DNA of 64,000 nucleotides from Siphonobacter sp. BAB-5405 (GCF_002872335.1 NZ_NJAG01000013.1:1-64000); one strand, 5' to 3'; positions 1 through 9,291 are shown, counted from the stretch's first letter. Notes: generated from the letters alone by a model not told the origin. Made by a program: numbers and translations.

Positions 1-44
1 CGATTTCTTACGAGAATCGGCTTTTTTGTTGAATACTGGTTATT

Positions 45-485
45 TTATTTCCAGGGGATGGAAGCAATGCTAAGCCAGAACTGACCAAAACTTTTGACAA
101 TCTGTAAAAGCTGATCGAAAGAAATTGGCTTAGTGATGTAACAATTGGCCCCCGACTCGTAAGTACGTAGAATATCCCGTTCGGAATTCGAAGTAGTCAG
201 GACCACTACCGGGATTGCTTTTAATTCAGGGTTTTGCTTGATTTCTGACAAGGCCTCCCAGCCGTCTTTCCGGGGCATATTCAGGTCCAGAAAAATGATA
301 CCGGGACGCGGATACTTTTCTGCATCAGCATACGGACCCTGATGGTGAAGAAACTGCATTAGCTCTACTCCATCGGCTACAAAAAATATATCGTTGGTTA
401 ATTGGCTGTCCCGAAAAGCGGTTCGGATTAAAAAACGATCATCTTCATCATCATCAGCCACCAAAATGGGAATCTGTGTATTCAT
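45..485 (-). CDS. Single-domain response regulator (Rcp1/CheY-like)
   Basis: A stand-alone receiver domain of 146 residues with no output domain. The acidic pocket is DDDEDD at residues 11-16, the phospho-acceptor Asp is D67 in FLDLNMP, and the conserved Thr (LTTS) and Lys (TKP) follow. The PRPGIIFLDLNMP block is typical of Rcp1-like regulators, which usually partner phytochrome-type or CHASE/PAS histidine kinases. It lies 66 bases downstream of the CHASE3 kinase gene on the same strand, so the two are probably one operon and a cognate pair. It likely relays phosphate or acts by protein contact. A paralogue is encoded at 6606-7058. The family call is firm; the partner is inferred from position. 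Confidence 0.9.
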   Translation of the reverse strand: MNTQIPILVADDDEDDRFLIRTAFRDSQLTNDIFFVADGVELMQFLHHQGPYADAEKYPRPGIIFLDLNMPRKDGWEALSEIKQNPELKAIPVVVLTTSNSERDILRTYESGANCYITKPISFDQLLQIVKSFGQFWLSIASIPWK

Positions 486-551
486 ACCTGCACCAGGCTC
501 AGGGCCATACGCTATTGCTGTCTAATCGCCCTTAAAGATACGGCTATTTTT

Positions 552-1973
552 TTATTCTGCTGTACTGGCTAAAGTCTGCCTACCGGTTTCAATCGGCAGG
601 TAGATCGTAAAAACCGCTCCTTCCCCCGGTTTACCTTCCGCAAGAATATAACCTTCGTGGTTAGTCACCACACGCCGACAAATGGCCAGTCCAATTCCAG
701 TACCTCCGTAGGCCGACTTAGCGTGTAACCGTTGAAAAATTACAAAAATTTTCTCTGCGTATTCGGGTTCAAACCCGATCCCGTTGTCAATGATCTGTAT
801 CCGATGATACGATTGTTCTTTCTTTAGATCCGAATCCAGTGTTACAATTTCAGAACCTTCCACTTTCTGGTAGGTGATTTGAATAACTGGAAGGACGTCA
901 GCCCTGGTAAATTTCAGGGCATTACTGAGTAAGTTCAAAAAAAGCTGCCGTATCTGTGAGGGATAGCCCTGAAGAGTAGGCAGGGATTGTACGTCAATCG
1001 AAACCTGCCGATCAGCAATCACTTCTGAGAGATCGGATTTTACTTCGTCCACTACTTCATTCAGGCTAACGGTTTGCAGCTTATCAGTACGACTTACCAT
1101 TCGCGAAAATGTCAACAGGTCATTAATCAGCCCCTGCATGCGTTCAGCCGCGTTGGCGATTTTGTCCAGCATGGCCTGCCCATCTTCCGTCAGTTGCTCA
1201 CGTTGCCGCATGAGCAGACGGTCTGCAAACGCTCTGATCTTCCGCAAAGGTTCCTGTAAATCGTGGGAAGCGACGTAAGCAAACTGTTCCAATTCAGCAT
1301 TCGAACGGTTAAGGGCTTCAACTTTCTTCTCCAGATCAATCTGGGTCAGCCGCCGCCGGCGAAGTTCAATGTTGAGTAACGTCGCGGAAATAATCAGCAA
1401 TCCTCCCGCCAGCAGAGCTAACGTTAGTAAATAGGTGGGAGCCAGATTAAACTCCCGCTGGCGAGCCTTCAACCGACTCGTTAGCAACTTGCTTTCTTCT
1501 TTTTTAATTTCATCAATCTGCTTTTGCATGGCATCCATGATGGCTTTGCTCTTGAGAATGGTAGCATCCTGATTCTGCATCTTGTCAATGCCCTTGAGCT
1601 GCGTATCCATACTTTCCCATTTATCACGAGCCAGACTTTTGAAGACTGCCAGCCGTCGCAACTGAGGTACATTATCGTTGAGCAGGATCTGCATGCGTTG
1701 AGCAGAAGCTTCGTACTCGCTTCGCATCTGTTCATACGATTTGACAAATAGTTTATTGGACGTAAGCAAATACCCACGAATGCCAGATTCCGCTTCTTTG
1801 ACGTACGAAATCAGTCGTTCACTTTCATTAATAGTTCTATACGTATGCTCGACCCGCTCGCTAAACCATTCCGTAGAGCGTACCTGATCTAAACATAGAT
1901 AAGTCAGCAATACCAGTATGGCAATGGCGGAGGCAGCAGCGATATTGAGTAGCCAGACGTTCGAAGACTTCAT
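552..1973 (-). CDS. CHASE3-domain sensor histidine kinase
   Basis: A membrane sensor kinase of 473 residues. A transmembrane helix spans about residues 8-28, an extracytoplasmic helical CHASE3-like region about 35-175, and a second helix about 180-200. The HisKA domain follows with phospho-accepting H237 in the SHDLQEPLRKI motif, then the HATPase_c domain with an N box (LNLLSNALKF), G1 box (DNGIGF) and G2 (GTGIGLAI). The SHDLQEPLRK form of the H box is common in phytochrome-like kinases and pairs well with Rcp1-type regulators such as the one encoded just downstream. It is divergent from rpoN with about 290 bases between. The ligand cannot be predicted. Confidence 0.92.
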   Translation of the reverse strand: MKSSNVWLLNIAAASAIAILVLLTYLCLDQVRSTEWFSERVEHTYRTINESERLISYVKEAESGIRGYLLTSNKLFVKSYEQMRSEYEASAQRMQILLNDNVPQLRRLAVFKSLARDKWESMDTQLKGIDKMQNQDATILKSKAIMDAMQKQIDEIKKEESKLLTSRLKARQREFNLAPTYLLTLALLAGGLLIISATLLNIELRRRRLTQIDLEKKVEALNRSNAELEQFAYVASHDLQEPLRKIRAFADRLLMRQREQLTEDGQAMLDKIANAAERMQGLINDLLTFSRMVSRTDKLQTVSLNEVVDEVKSDLSEVIADRQVSIDVQSLPTLQGYPSQIRQLFLNLLSNALKFTRADVLPVIQITYQKVEGSEIVTLDSDLKKEQSYHRIQIIDNGIGFEPEYAEKIFVIFQRLHAKSAYGGTGIGLAICRRVVTNHEGYILAEGKPGEGAVFTIYLPIETGRQTLASTAE

Positions 1974-2260
1974 TTACTAATTGGATACCAGACGAGTGGT
2001 TATATTTCTACAATTTGGGGAAATAAGAGGAGGCAAAAAAAGGCAGTTTTCCGCCAAAAGAAAAGAGAAGAGGAAAGCAAAAAAATAAACTCGTCGGTAT
2101 CATTCGTTCAAAAGTGGCTTGATTATCAACAAAAAAAACGTGCTAGGTGATCGAAATCATCCTCAATTAGGGAGGATTTGTCTGGATAAGTCTCGCGTGG
2201 CTTGACTTTATGAATAGGTACAGTACTTCAGTTACCGCCTTAAATTATCCAAACCACAAT

Positions 2261-3733
2261 ATGAGCACTTCAGTTAACCTCTCGCAAACTCAGAAACAAA
2301 CCCTGCGGGTTGCTCCCCAGCAGATACAGTTTTTAAATTTCTTGCAACTTTCTACCTTAGAGCTTGAGCAGCACTTACGGAATGAATTAGAGGAAAACCC
2401 TCTGCTGGAAGAAGGTGCCACTGAAAAGGAGTCGAACGATGAGGGCGAAATGGAAATGTCGTCGGACGAAAGGGATGACCATACGGCCGATTACGAAACG
2501 CCAACTAACGTCGAAGACTACCGGGACTGGGACGAATTTTCGAATGATGATATTCCTGAATATAAAACGCGATTAAGTCAGGATCCCAACGCAGAAGATG
2601 ATTTATACTCTTCTCCGATCGTTGAACAGGAAACTTGGCGGGAAGCAATTAAGGAACAAATTCGCTGGATGAATCTAAAGGATCGTCAGCGGGCTCTGGC
2701 CGAATTTATTATTGATTCTCTCGACGATGATGGCTTCCTACGCAGCGATGCGGATGCCCTAGCCGATGATTATTCGTTCGGGCATGGAATTTTTGTAGAT
2801 GGTTCGGAAGTCGAAGAGGTTATTGCAGCCATTCACGATGAGCTTGAACCCGCCGGTTTGGCAGCTCGTGATTTACGCGAATGTCTGCTCCTCCAGCTTG
2901 AAAGTCGCCGGGCTACCGCAGCAACACTGCGAGCCATGGATATTGTCAGCGAATGCTTTACTGAACTTTCCAATCGTAACTTTGAAAAGATCTGTAAGCA
3001 TTTGAGTATTGATCAGGATGAATTACGAGTGGCTATTGCCGAAATTGGTAAACTCAATCCTAAACCCATCGTTGGAGGTAACAACGATTCAGTAGTCGTA
3101 AAACGTGGAATTATTCCCGACTATGTTTTGCACTACGACGATTACGGACGGATTGAAGTAGCACTGAACCGAGGCAACTGGCCTGATATTCGGGTGAATA
3201 GCTCGATTATTGGTCTAGTAGATACCAGTCGTGAACGCGGAGCCGCTACGTACCTGAAAAATAAGCTGCAATCGGCTCAATGGTTGGTTGATGCGATTCG
3301 TCAGCGGGAAAATACGATGCACCGTGCCATGCGAATGCTGGTGGAATTGCAGCGTGGCTTTTTTGAAACAGGTGACGTACGGAATCTCAGACCGATGATT
3401 CTCAAAGATGTAGCCGATCGAATTGGTATGGATATTTCCACCATTTCACGGGTTACCTCGGGGAAATACGTACAAACACCGTTTGGCCTGATTCACCTGA
3501 AAGACCTGTTTACCGAAGGGATTCGGACGGAAGACGGTCACGAAGTTTCGAACAAAGCGATTCAGCAGGCACTCGTGGAACATATTTCCTGCGAAGATAA
3601 ACGCAATCCGTTCAATGACTTCGATCTGATGCGATTACTCGCTACGCAAGGATACAAGATTTCACGTCGGACCGTCGCCAAATACCGTGATCAATTAGGT
3701 ATTCAGTCTGCCCAGTTCCGACGGGGCGTATAA
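2261..3733 (+). CDS. rpoN: RNA polymerase sigma-54 factor
   Basis: Sigma-54 directs RNA polymerase to -24/-12 promoters and needs an AAA activator to melt DNA. The N-terminal region I is glutamine/leucine rich (QTQKQTLRVAPQQIQFLNFLQLS), followed by an acidic linker of about 80 residues, the core-binding domain, the HTH region (DVADRIGMDISTISRVTSGKYVQTPFG) and the C-terminal RpoN box SRRTVAKYR. I place the start at the ATG at 2261, which begins MSTSVNLSQTQ; an in-frame ATG at 2210 would add 17 residues not typical of the family. Length from 2261 is 490 residues, normal for Bacteroidota. The NtrC-type activator gene follows 92 bases downstream, so sigma factor and activator are neighbours. Confidence 0.97.
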   Translation: MSTSVNLSQTQKQTLRVAPQQIQFLNFLQLSTLELEQHLRNELEENPLLEEGATEKESNDEGEMEMSSDERDDHTADYETPTNVEDYRDWDEFSNDDIPEYKTRLSQDPNAEDDLYSSPIVEQETWREAIKEQIRWMNLKDRQRALAEFIIDSLDDDGFLRSDADALADDYSFGHGIFVDGSEVEEVIAAIHDELEPAGLAARDLRECLLLQLESRRATAATLRAMDIVSECFTELSNRNFEKICKHLSIDQDELRVAIAEIGKLNPKPIVGGNNDSVVVKRGIIPDYVLHYDDYGRIEVALNRGNWPDIRVNSSIIGLVDTSRERGAATYLKNKLQSAQWLVDAIRQRENTMHRAMRMLVELQRGFFETGDVRNLRPMILKDVADRIGMDISTISRVTSGKYVQTPFGLIHLKDLFTEGIRTEDGHEVSNKAIQQALVEHISCEDKRNPFNDFDLMRLLATQGYKISRRTVAKYRDQLGIQSAQFRRGV

Positions 3734-3825
3734 CCTTTGAGCAGATAATAATCGTTTGTTGTTAATAAAAGAGCATTTCACACCCATAAGGCTCTGATTC
3801 AAGTGAGGGTAATGGTAGATTTTCT

Positions 3826-5313
3826 ATGCAGAAAATATTAGTAATTGACGACGATACGGACATTTGTCTGCTTCTACGGCGATTCTTGGGGCGTAATGGC
3901 TTCGAGGTCGCCATTGCTCATAATGGAACTTCAGGTCTTGAAATCCTTACTGATTTCAAGCCCGATTTAGTCATGACAGATTTCCGCCTGGGAGATATGG
4001 ACGGGGGCGAATTACTGGTTCGTATTAAAGAACAGTTTCCACACGTACCCGTCATTGTCATCACTGGTTATTCAGATATTAAGATCGCTGTAAACGTGAT
4101 GAAACAGGGTGCGTACGACTACGTAACCAAGCCCCTGTTCCCAGATGAAATCTTAGTAACGATTCGGAAAGCACTGGATCAAAGTGCCGCTCAACCTGCA
4201 GCTCCGAGCGTAAATGGTGAAACCGGAACTTCTACTCCGGCTCCTAAACGGCCTACGGGCTCCGAACAGTATATCTTCGGCAATGGTCCGGAATCCAAGT
4301 ACCTGTATCGTCAGGTGGATCTGGTGGCTCCTACCAATTATAGCGTTATTATTTACGGCGAAAGTGGTTCGGGTAAAGAAGCCGTTGCTCAGGAAATTCA
4401 CAAACGCAGTAAACGTTCCAGTGGACCTTTTGTCGCTATGGACTGTGGTGCTATTTCCAAGGATCTGGCTGGTTCGGAATTATTCGGGCACGAGAAGGGT
4501 GCTTTTACCGGAGCTCTTAATCAGAAAATTGGGCACTTCGAGCAGGCACACGGGGGTACGCTTTTCCTGGATGAAGTAAGTAACCTGCCTTATGATGTAC
4601 AGGTTTCTCTCCTGCGGGTAGTACAGGAACGAAAGTTACGACGACTGGGCGGTACAAAAGAAACGCCTATTGATGTACGTATCATTGTGGCCTCGAACGA
4701 ACGTCTGATTGAATCCGCTAAAAAAGGAAAATTCCGGGAAGACCTTTACTACCGTTTTAACGAATTCAGCATTGACGTACCGCCGCTTCGCGAACGTAAT
4801 GCAGATATTCTGGTATTTGCCGATTATTTCCTGCAGGCAACCAATGGAGAGCTGGGCAAGCAGGTACGTGGCTTCGCAGACGATGTAGTGGATCTGTTCA
4901 TGCGATATGAATGGCCGGGTAACCTTCGGGAAATGCGTAACGTCATCAAACGGGCTACGCTGCTGACGGATAGCGAAAGCATTCAGTCGCGGGATCTTCC
5001 CTTTGAGATTGTGCACTTTAACAAGTTACAATCCATGGAGACGAATACACCACCCGTTACTCCTGTTTACGTACCCGAGATTCCGGTTATTCCTCCGCAA
5101 ACGTACTACAGTGAACCACCCGTGGGCGTGATAGCTCCCGAAGTTCCCAAAGGTGAAAAGCCTAATCTGCGGTCAGCTGCTCTGGAAGCCGAATATGACA
5201 TGATTCTAAAGACCCTTAAACAGGTCAATTTTAATAAAAGTAAAGCGGCCCAATTGCTGGGTATTGACCGAAAAACGCTTTACAACAAGATGAAAAACTA
5301 TCACTTGTCTTAG
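3826..5313 (+). CDS. NtrC-family sigma-54-dependent response regulator
   Basis: A 495-residue activator with three domains in order. The receiver domain (1-120) has DDD at 8-10, phospho-acceptor D52 and K102. The sigma-54 AAA domain (about 148-385) has a Walker A GESGSGKE at 178-185, the sigma-54-contacting GAFTGA loop at 225-230 and a Walker B ending FLDE near 250. The C-terminal Fis-type HTH reads NKSKAAQLLGIDRKTLYNKM. The intact GAFTGA loop shows a true sigma-54 activator. A proline-rich linker of about 60 residues separates AAA and HTH. It follows rpoN and precedes a PAS histidine kinase gene by 75 bases, the likely cognate sensor. Target promoters are unknown. Confidence 0.95.
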   Translation: MQKILVIDDDTDICLLLRRFLGRNGFEVAIAHNGTSGLEILTDFKPDLVMTDFRLGDMDGGELLVRIKEQFPHVPVIVITGYSDIKIAVNVMKQGAYDYVTKPLFPDEILVTIRKALDQSAAQPAAPSVNGETGTSTPAPKRPTGSEQYIFGNGPESKYLYRQVDLVAPTNYSVIIYGESGSGKEAVAQEIHKRSKRSSGPFVAMDCGAISKDLAGSELFGHEKGAFTGALNQKIGHFEQAHGGTLFLDEVSNLPYDVQVSLLRVVQERKLRRLGGTKETPIDVRIIVASNERLIESAKKGKFREDLYYRFNEFSIDVPPLRERNADILVFADYFLQATNGELGKQVRGFADDVVDLFMRYEWPGNLREMRNVIKRATLLTDSESIQSRDLPFEIVHFNKLQSMETNTPPVTPVYVPEIPVIPPQTYYSEPPVGVIAPEVPKGEKPNLRSAALEAEYDMILKTLKQVNFNKSKAAQLLGIDRKTLYNKMKNYHLS

Positions 5314-5388
5314 GTGATTTCCGGGCATGCTCCTGTTTACGTCAGAAGCATGCCCCTTTGATATTGTCGCTTCTTTTAGCTTATCAGT

Positions 5389-6540
5389 ATGTCTCAGCTT
5401 TATGATAGTAATGCCTACCTTCGGGAAGCTGAATCTTTGTTACGCTTTGGCACATTCGACTGGTCGAGTACTACAAAAGAATTCTACTGGTCAGAGGGTT
5501 TATTCCGTGTTCTGAGCTTTCCGGCTGAACTTCGTACGCCACCCACAGTGGATTGGTTCTATGAGCAGATCGTGGAGGTAGATCGGGAACATGTGCTTGA
5601 ATCTGTTCAAAAAGCTCTTGAACACAAGCTTCCTTTCCAGATTCAGTATCGTATTCTGGACTATACGGGCAACGAACTCGTTTTGATGAGTCGTGGGAAC
5701 GTACTTTCGATTCCTGAAACCAACGATGTGCGATTGGTAGGCATTACGGCCGACCTGACCGCTCATTATCTTTTTGAACAGGAATTAAAGGCAAAAATGG
5801 AAGCCCTGGACCGGTCAAATTTTGAGCTGGAACAGTTTGCCTACATTGCTTCGCATGACTTACAGGAGCCGCTTCGCAAGATTACGTCATTTGGCGAACG
5901 TCTAACGAGCCGCTACCAGGAGAACTTAGGTGAAGAAGGTAAACATTACCTTTCCCGGATGCTCGGAGCAACGCAGCGGATGAAATTACTCATCGAAAGT
6001 CTGCTGAGTTATTCCAGAATTTCGCGTCCGGAGGAACCTTTCACCCCTGTCAACCTAAACGAAGTTGCCAGAAATGTACTCAGTGATTTTGAATTACGGC
6101 TCACGGAAACGGAAGCGACAGTAGAGGTAGGTACGTTACCGACCATCTCTTCCCTACCCACGCAGATGCACCAGTTATTTCAGAATTTACTGAGCAATGC
6201 CCTGAAATTTACCAGCTCCGACCGTAAACCGCACTTGACGATTACCTCAAGCCTGTTAACGCGGCAGGAAATGGCTGAACATCGCCTGTTACCGGGTACG
6301 CTGTACCACAAGATCGCCCTGAGCGACAACGGGATTGGCTTTGAACCGGGGCAGTCGGAACAGATTTTTACTTTGTTCAAACGATTACACGGACGCTCTG
6401 AATACGAAGGAGCAGGCATGGGATTAGCGATTTGTAAGCGAATTGTTGAAAACCATGGTGGCATTATCTACGCTCAGAGTAAGCCTGGTGAGGGTGCAAC
6501 CTTCGTACTGATCTTTCCTGAACAACAGAAAGTAAAATGA
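5389..6540 (+). CDS. PAS-domain sensor histidine kinase (soluble)
   Basis: A 383-residue kinase with no transmembrane segment. A PAS-like domain occupies about residues 15-128 (GTFDWSSTTKEFYWSEGLFR ... GITADLT), then a short coiled coil, the HisKA domain with H156 in IASHDLQEPLRKI, and a HATPase_c domain with NLLSNALKF, DNGIGFEP and GAGMGLAI. Its catalytic half closely resembles the CHASE3 kinase at 552-1973, so the two are paralogues. The N-terminal sensor points to an internal signal. It sits between the NtrC-type regulator and an Rcp1-like regulator gene in a same-strand run and could feed either. I chose the ATG at 5389 because the PAS domain starts soon after. Confidence 0.9.
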   Translation: MSQLYDSNAYLREAESLLRFGTFDWSSTTKEFYWSEGLFRVLSFPAELRTPPTVDWFYEQIVEVDREHVLESVQKALEHKLPFQIQYRILDYTGNELVLMSRGNVLSIPETNDVRLVGITADLTAHYLFEQELKAKMEALDRSNFELEQFAYIASHDLQEPLRKITSFGERLTSRYQENLGEEGKHYLSRMLGATQRMKLLIESLLSYSRISRPEEPFTPVNLNEVARNVLSDFELRLTETEATVEVGTLPTISSLPTQMHQLFQNLLSNALKFTSSDRKPHLTITSSLLTRQEMAEHRLLPGTLYHKIALSDNGIGFEPGQSEQIFTLFKRLHGRSEYEGAGMGLAICKRIVENHGGIIYAQSKPGEGATFVLIFPEQQKVK

Positions 6541-6605
6541 GGTAGGAACCTAAGCGTAGACCACAAACACCGCAAGCCCTCCCTCCTACGTTTTATAGGA
6601 GCGTC

Positions 6606-7058
6606 ATGAAACACATTCTCAAGAAACCGGTAGTGTTACTCATTGCCGACGATGATGAAGAGGACCGGAAAATGACCCGGGAGGCTTTCGAGGAAAATTT
6701 CGTTTTGCACGAAATCCATTTGGTGGTTGATGGTCTGGAACTGATCGACTATCTGTTTCGCCGGGGAGTTTATGCCGATCCCGAACGGAGTCCAAGACCC
6801 GGTTTGATTTTACTGGACCTGAATATGCCCCGCATGGACGGTCGCCAGGCCTTGGAGCAAATCAAGTCGAATCCTGACTTACGGAGTATTCCGGTTGTAA
6901 TCTTAACGACTTCACACGCAGAAGAAGACATTATCAGGAGTTACAATCTGGGCGTGAATTGCTTCATCAATAAACCCGTAACTTTTAAAGATTTTATCGA
7001 AGTCACACAATCCCTTGGGCGATACTGGTTTGAAGTAGTTCAGCTACCTTCGCCCTAG
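6606..7058 (+). CDS. Single-domain response regulator (Rcp1/CheY-like)
   Basis: A receiver-only protein of 150 residues. The acidic residues are DDDEED at 15-20, the phospho-acceptor is D71 in LLDLNMPRMDG, and the Thr (LTTS) and Lys (NKPV) positions are conserved. It is clearly paralogous to the regulator at 45-485, sharing the YADPERSPRPGLILLDLNMP block. It is encoded 65 bases after the PAS histidine kinase gene, mirroring the kinase-regulator arrangement at 45-1973, so the locus seems to carry two copies of one kinase/Rcp1 module. No output domain is present. Confidence 0.9.
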   Translation: MKHILKKPVVLLIADDDEEDRKMTREAFEENFVLHEIHLVVDGLELIDYLFRRGVYADPERSPRPGLILLDLNMPRMDGRQALEQIKSNPDLRSIPVVILTTSHAEEDIIRSYNLGVNCFINKPVTFKDFIEVTQSLGRYWFEVVQLPSP

Positions 7059-7105
7059 GATTAACCTATACCTTCGTTTCACCTTTAAATGCTCTCTGGC
7101 GAGCA

Positions 7106-7112
7106 GGGAGGA
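7106..7112 (+). promoter_or_regulatory. Shine-Dalgarno sequence for the REC-PAS kinase gene
   Basis: GGGAGGA lies just before the ATG at 7116. Strong SD sequences are rare in this window, and this one decides the start in favour of 7116 over the upstream ATG at 7089. The spacing is short (about 4 bases from the GGAGG core). Confidence 0.6.
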
Positions 7113-7115
7113 ATT

Positions 7116-8567
7116 ATGAATAATGTTACGAGAGTCTTAATCGTGGATGACGATGAGGACGATTACCTGCTCACAAGCGACTACCTGCGAGACATTCCAG
7201 GAAGTCAGTTTGCGTTAGAGTGGGCCAACAGCTACTCCAGTGCTCTGGAAAAGCTCAAAACCAGCAATCCCCAAATTGCATTCGTCGACTTCTTTCTCGG
7301 AGCCAAAACGGGCCTTGACCTCATCGAGGAAGTTCACGCCATTGGTCTGTCAACACCTATGGTATTACTGACGGGTCGCGGTGACCGCAAGGTAGATGAG
7401 GAAGCTACCAAACGGGGAGCCGTCGACTACCTGGTCAAACGGGATTTGAACGCTGAAAAACTCGAACGCTGTATCCGTTACGCCCTCGAACGGGCTGCTA
7501 CGCTTAACACTTTACGCGAGAGTGAACGCCGATACCGGAGTTTGTTCAATCAGCTACGGGAAATGATTTTTCTGGCGAGTCCTTCGGGAGAGTTTTTGTA
7601 CGTCAATCCGAATGGTAGTGAATTACTGGGCTATACTCCGGATGAATTCACCCAGAAGCGAATGCCCGAATTGTTTGAGAGCACGGATCGCTACGCCATT
7701 TTCTCATCCATACTGGAGCAATTCGGTGAAATCGAAGATTTCGAAGTAGCCTTACAAACCAGTCAGGGCGAAAAACGGTACTGTACGATTTACGCCAGTG
7801 TCCAGAATGACGGTTTCGGTAGCCGACAGATTCAGGGGATTGTTCACGATATCACAGCTCGAAAGAAAGCCGAACGGGACACTCTGCTTACGGAAAAGCT
7901 CGCGGCTACCGCCCGTCTGGTGCGTACGCTGGCCCATGAAGTGCGTAATCCGCTCACAAACATCAATTTGTCAGCGGACGAATTGCTCACGGGAATGGAA
8001 GACGATACGCTATTGATGTACCCCCAGATCATCAAACGCAATTCTCAGCGAATTAATGATCTGATTTCGGAGCTTCTTAATTCCTCCCGGCAGGCGGAAA
8101 TCAATCTGGCCGATTTCTCGATCCACCAGATTCTCGACGAGACGCTGGCTCTGGCAATGGATCGGGTTCAATTGAAGAACATTACGTTACAGAAAGATTA
8201 CGGCGAAGATTGCTTTGTAAAGGTTGATAAAGAGAAAATCAAAATTGCGATTCTTAATATCATTGTCAATGCCATTGAAGCCATGGAACCCGAAGTGGGT
8301 ATTCTTCACGTGCAAAATCACGTAGCCGGTGATTTTTGCTACGTAGCCATTGAAGACAACGGATCGGGCATTCCGGCTGAGAATCTGGGCCGTTTGTTTG
8401 AGCCTTATTTTACATCCAAGAACAATGGAATTGGACTGGGTCTGGCGGCTACGCTGAGTATCGTGCAGTCGCACAAAGCCCGTATTGATGTCGAATCAGA
8501 GGTGGGTGTAGGTACGGCCTTTACGATTTCATTTCCGCTGGCCGGAACCGAATCCGAAGATTTTTAA
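7116..8567 (+). CDS. Hybrid REC-PAS histidine kinase
   Basis: A 483-residue soluble kinase. The receiver domain comes first, with DDDEDD at 11-16, phospho-acceptor D58 and Lys in YLVKRDL. A PAS domain follows (RSLFNQLREMIFLASPSGEF ... GIVHDITARKKAE). HisKA has the H box LAHEVRNPLTNI, an NtrB-like form different from the other two kinases here, and HATPase_c has NIIVNAIEAME, DNGSGIP and GIGLGLA. The kinase domain resembles NtrB-type sensors, which pair with NtrC-type regulators, so this could be the true partner of the regulator at 3826-5313, with phosphate input through its own receiver. A bidirectional terminator follows 25 bases after the stop and closes the locus. Confidence 0.9.
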   Translation: MNNVTRVLIVDDDEDDYLLTSDYLRDIPGSQFALEWANSYSSALEKLKTSNPQIAFVDFFLGAKTGLDLIEEVHAIGLSTPMVLLTGRGDRKVDEEATKRGAVDYLVKRDLNAEKLERCIRYALERAATLNTLRESERRYRSLFNQLREMIFLASPSGEFLYVNPNGSELLGYTPDEFTQKRMPELFESTDRYAIFSSILEQFGEIEDFEVALQTSQGEKRYCTIYASVQNDGFGSRQIQGIVHDITARKKAERDTLLTEKLAATARLVRTLAHEVRNPLTNINLSADELLTGMEDDTLLMYPQIIKRNSQRINDLISELLNSSRQAEINLADFSIHQILDETLALAMDRVQLKNITLQKDYGEDCFVKVDKEKIKIAILNIIVNAIEAMEPEVGILHVQNHVAGDFCYVAIEDNGSGIPAENLGRLFEPYFTSKNNGIGLGLAATLSIVQSHKARIDVESEVGVGTAFTISFPLAGTESEDF

Positions 8568-8592
8568 TACCGATAGATACTAGTACATAGAA

Positions 8593-8626
8593 AGCCCTCG
8601 CTTGTGCCTAAGCGAGGGCTTTTTTT
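8593..8626. terminator. Intrinsic terminator after the signalling locus
   Basis: A perfect 11-bp stem (8593-8603 with 8610-8620) around a 6-base loop is followed by a T run on the plus strand. The A tract on the other side lets it also act for minus-strand transcripts. Confidence 0.85.
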
Positions 8627-8867
8627 ATTCGCTCATAGGTAAACGCATGATTCTTTCTCGGTGCATTTCGCCCCATCTGCTCAGGGATTCCAGCACATCC
8701 TGAAGCGTACCGCTGTATTCCGTCAGTTCGTATTCAATAACCACGGGCGTTTCCGTATGCACCACCCGCTTTACGAATCCATTGATTTCCAGCTCTTTTA
8801 GTTCGTGGGAAAGTACCCGGGCCGAGATCCCTTCTACCGCTCGTTGAATCTCATTAAATCGTTTGTT
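8625..8867 (-). pseudogene. Truncated HxlR-family transcriptional regulator
   Basis: The minus strand encodes about 80 residues matching the C-terminal two thirds of HxlR regulators: KRFNEIQRAVEGISARVLSH, then LKELEINGFVKRVVH, TPVVIEYELTEYSG and LQDVLESLSRWGE, then a stop at 8625. The usual N-terminal 35-45 residues (the CP[VI] segment and the first helix of the winged helix) are missing. Instead there is an in-frame TGA at 8868-8870 and, within 13 bases, the divergent DoxX-like gene. No start codon lies at a sensible place, so this is a broken gene, probably left by a deletion that removed the 5' half and the shared promoter region. HxlR genes often sit divergent from small redox or membrane genes like the neighbour here. 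Confidence 0.8.
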
Positions 8868-8882
8868 TCAAAAAACACAACA

Positions 8883-9278
8883 ATGAAAGCAACGAACCTT
8901 ATTTACTGGATAACCACTGGATTAGTAGCGGTGATGATGAGCTTTTCGGCCTATTTATACCTGACTAATCCAGAGATGGAAAAGGCTTTCCAGCACCTAG
9001 GCTTCCCTGCGTATTTTCGCATAGAGCTAGCCATCGCTAAAGTACTGGGTGTGCTGGGTCTGATGATTCCTTTTACGGGCCGATTGAAAGAATGGGTCTA
9101 CGCTGGCTTTACGATTAATTTCATTTCCGCATTCATTGCTCATACGGCTTCCGGTGATCCCCTTTCAGGTAGCGTAGCTCCGCTGATTTTTCTGGGATTG
9201 CTCCTGACCTCGTACGTCATGTATCACAAACGCCAAAAGCATACGGCTCCAGCGGCGACATTGGTCGCTCTAGCCTAA
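8883..9278 (+). CDS. DoxX-like family membrane protein
   Basis: A 131-residue protein with four predicted transmembrane helices (about 6-25, 47-64, 70-88, 97-115) and the family pattern of a short loop with a GFPAYF motif followed by ELAIAKVLGVLGLM. DoxX-like proteins are small integral membrane proteins linked loosely to oxidoreductase partners; the biochemical role is not settled. The start is the ATG at 8883, where the hydrophobic helix begins; upstream in-frame codons overlap the regulator remnant. It was probably controlled by the now-truncated HxlR gene next to it, so its regulation may be altered. Confidence 0.85.
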   Translation: MKATNLIYWITTGLVAVMMSFSAYLYLTNPEMEKAFQHLGFPAYFRIELAIAKVLGVLGLMIPFTGRLKEWVYAGFTINFISAFIAHTASGDPLSGSVAPLIFLGLLLTSYVMYHKRQKHTAPAATLVALA

Positions 9279-9291
9279 TGTTAAGTCCGTA

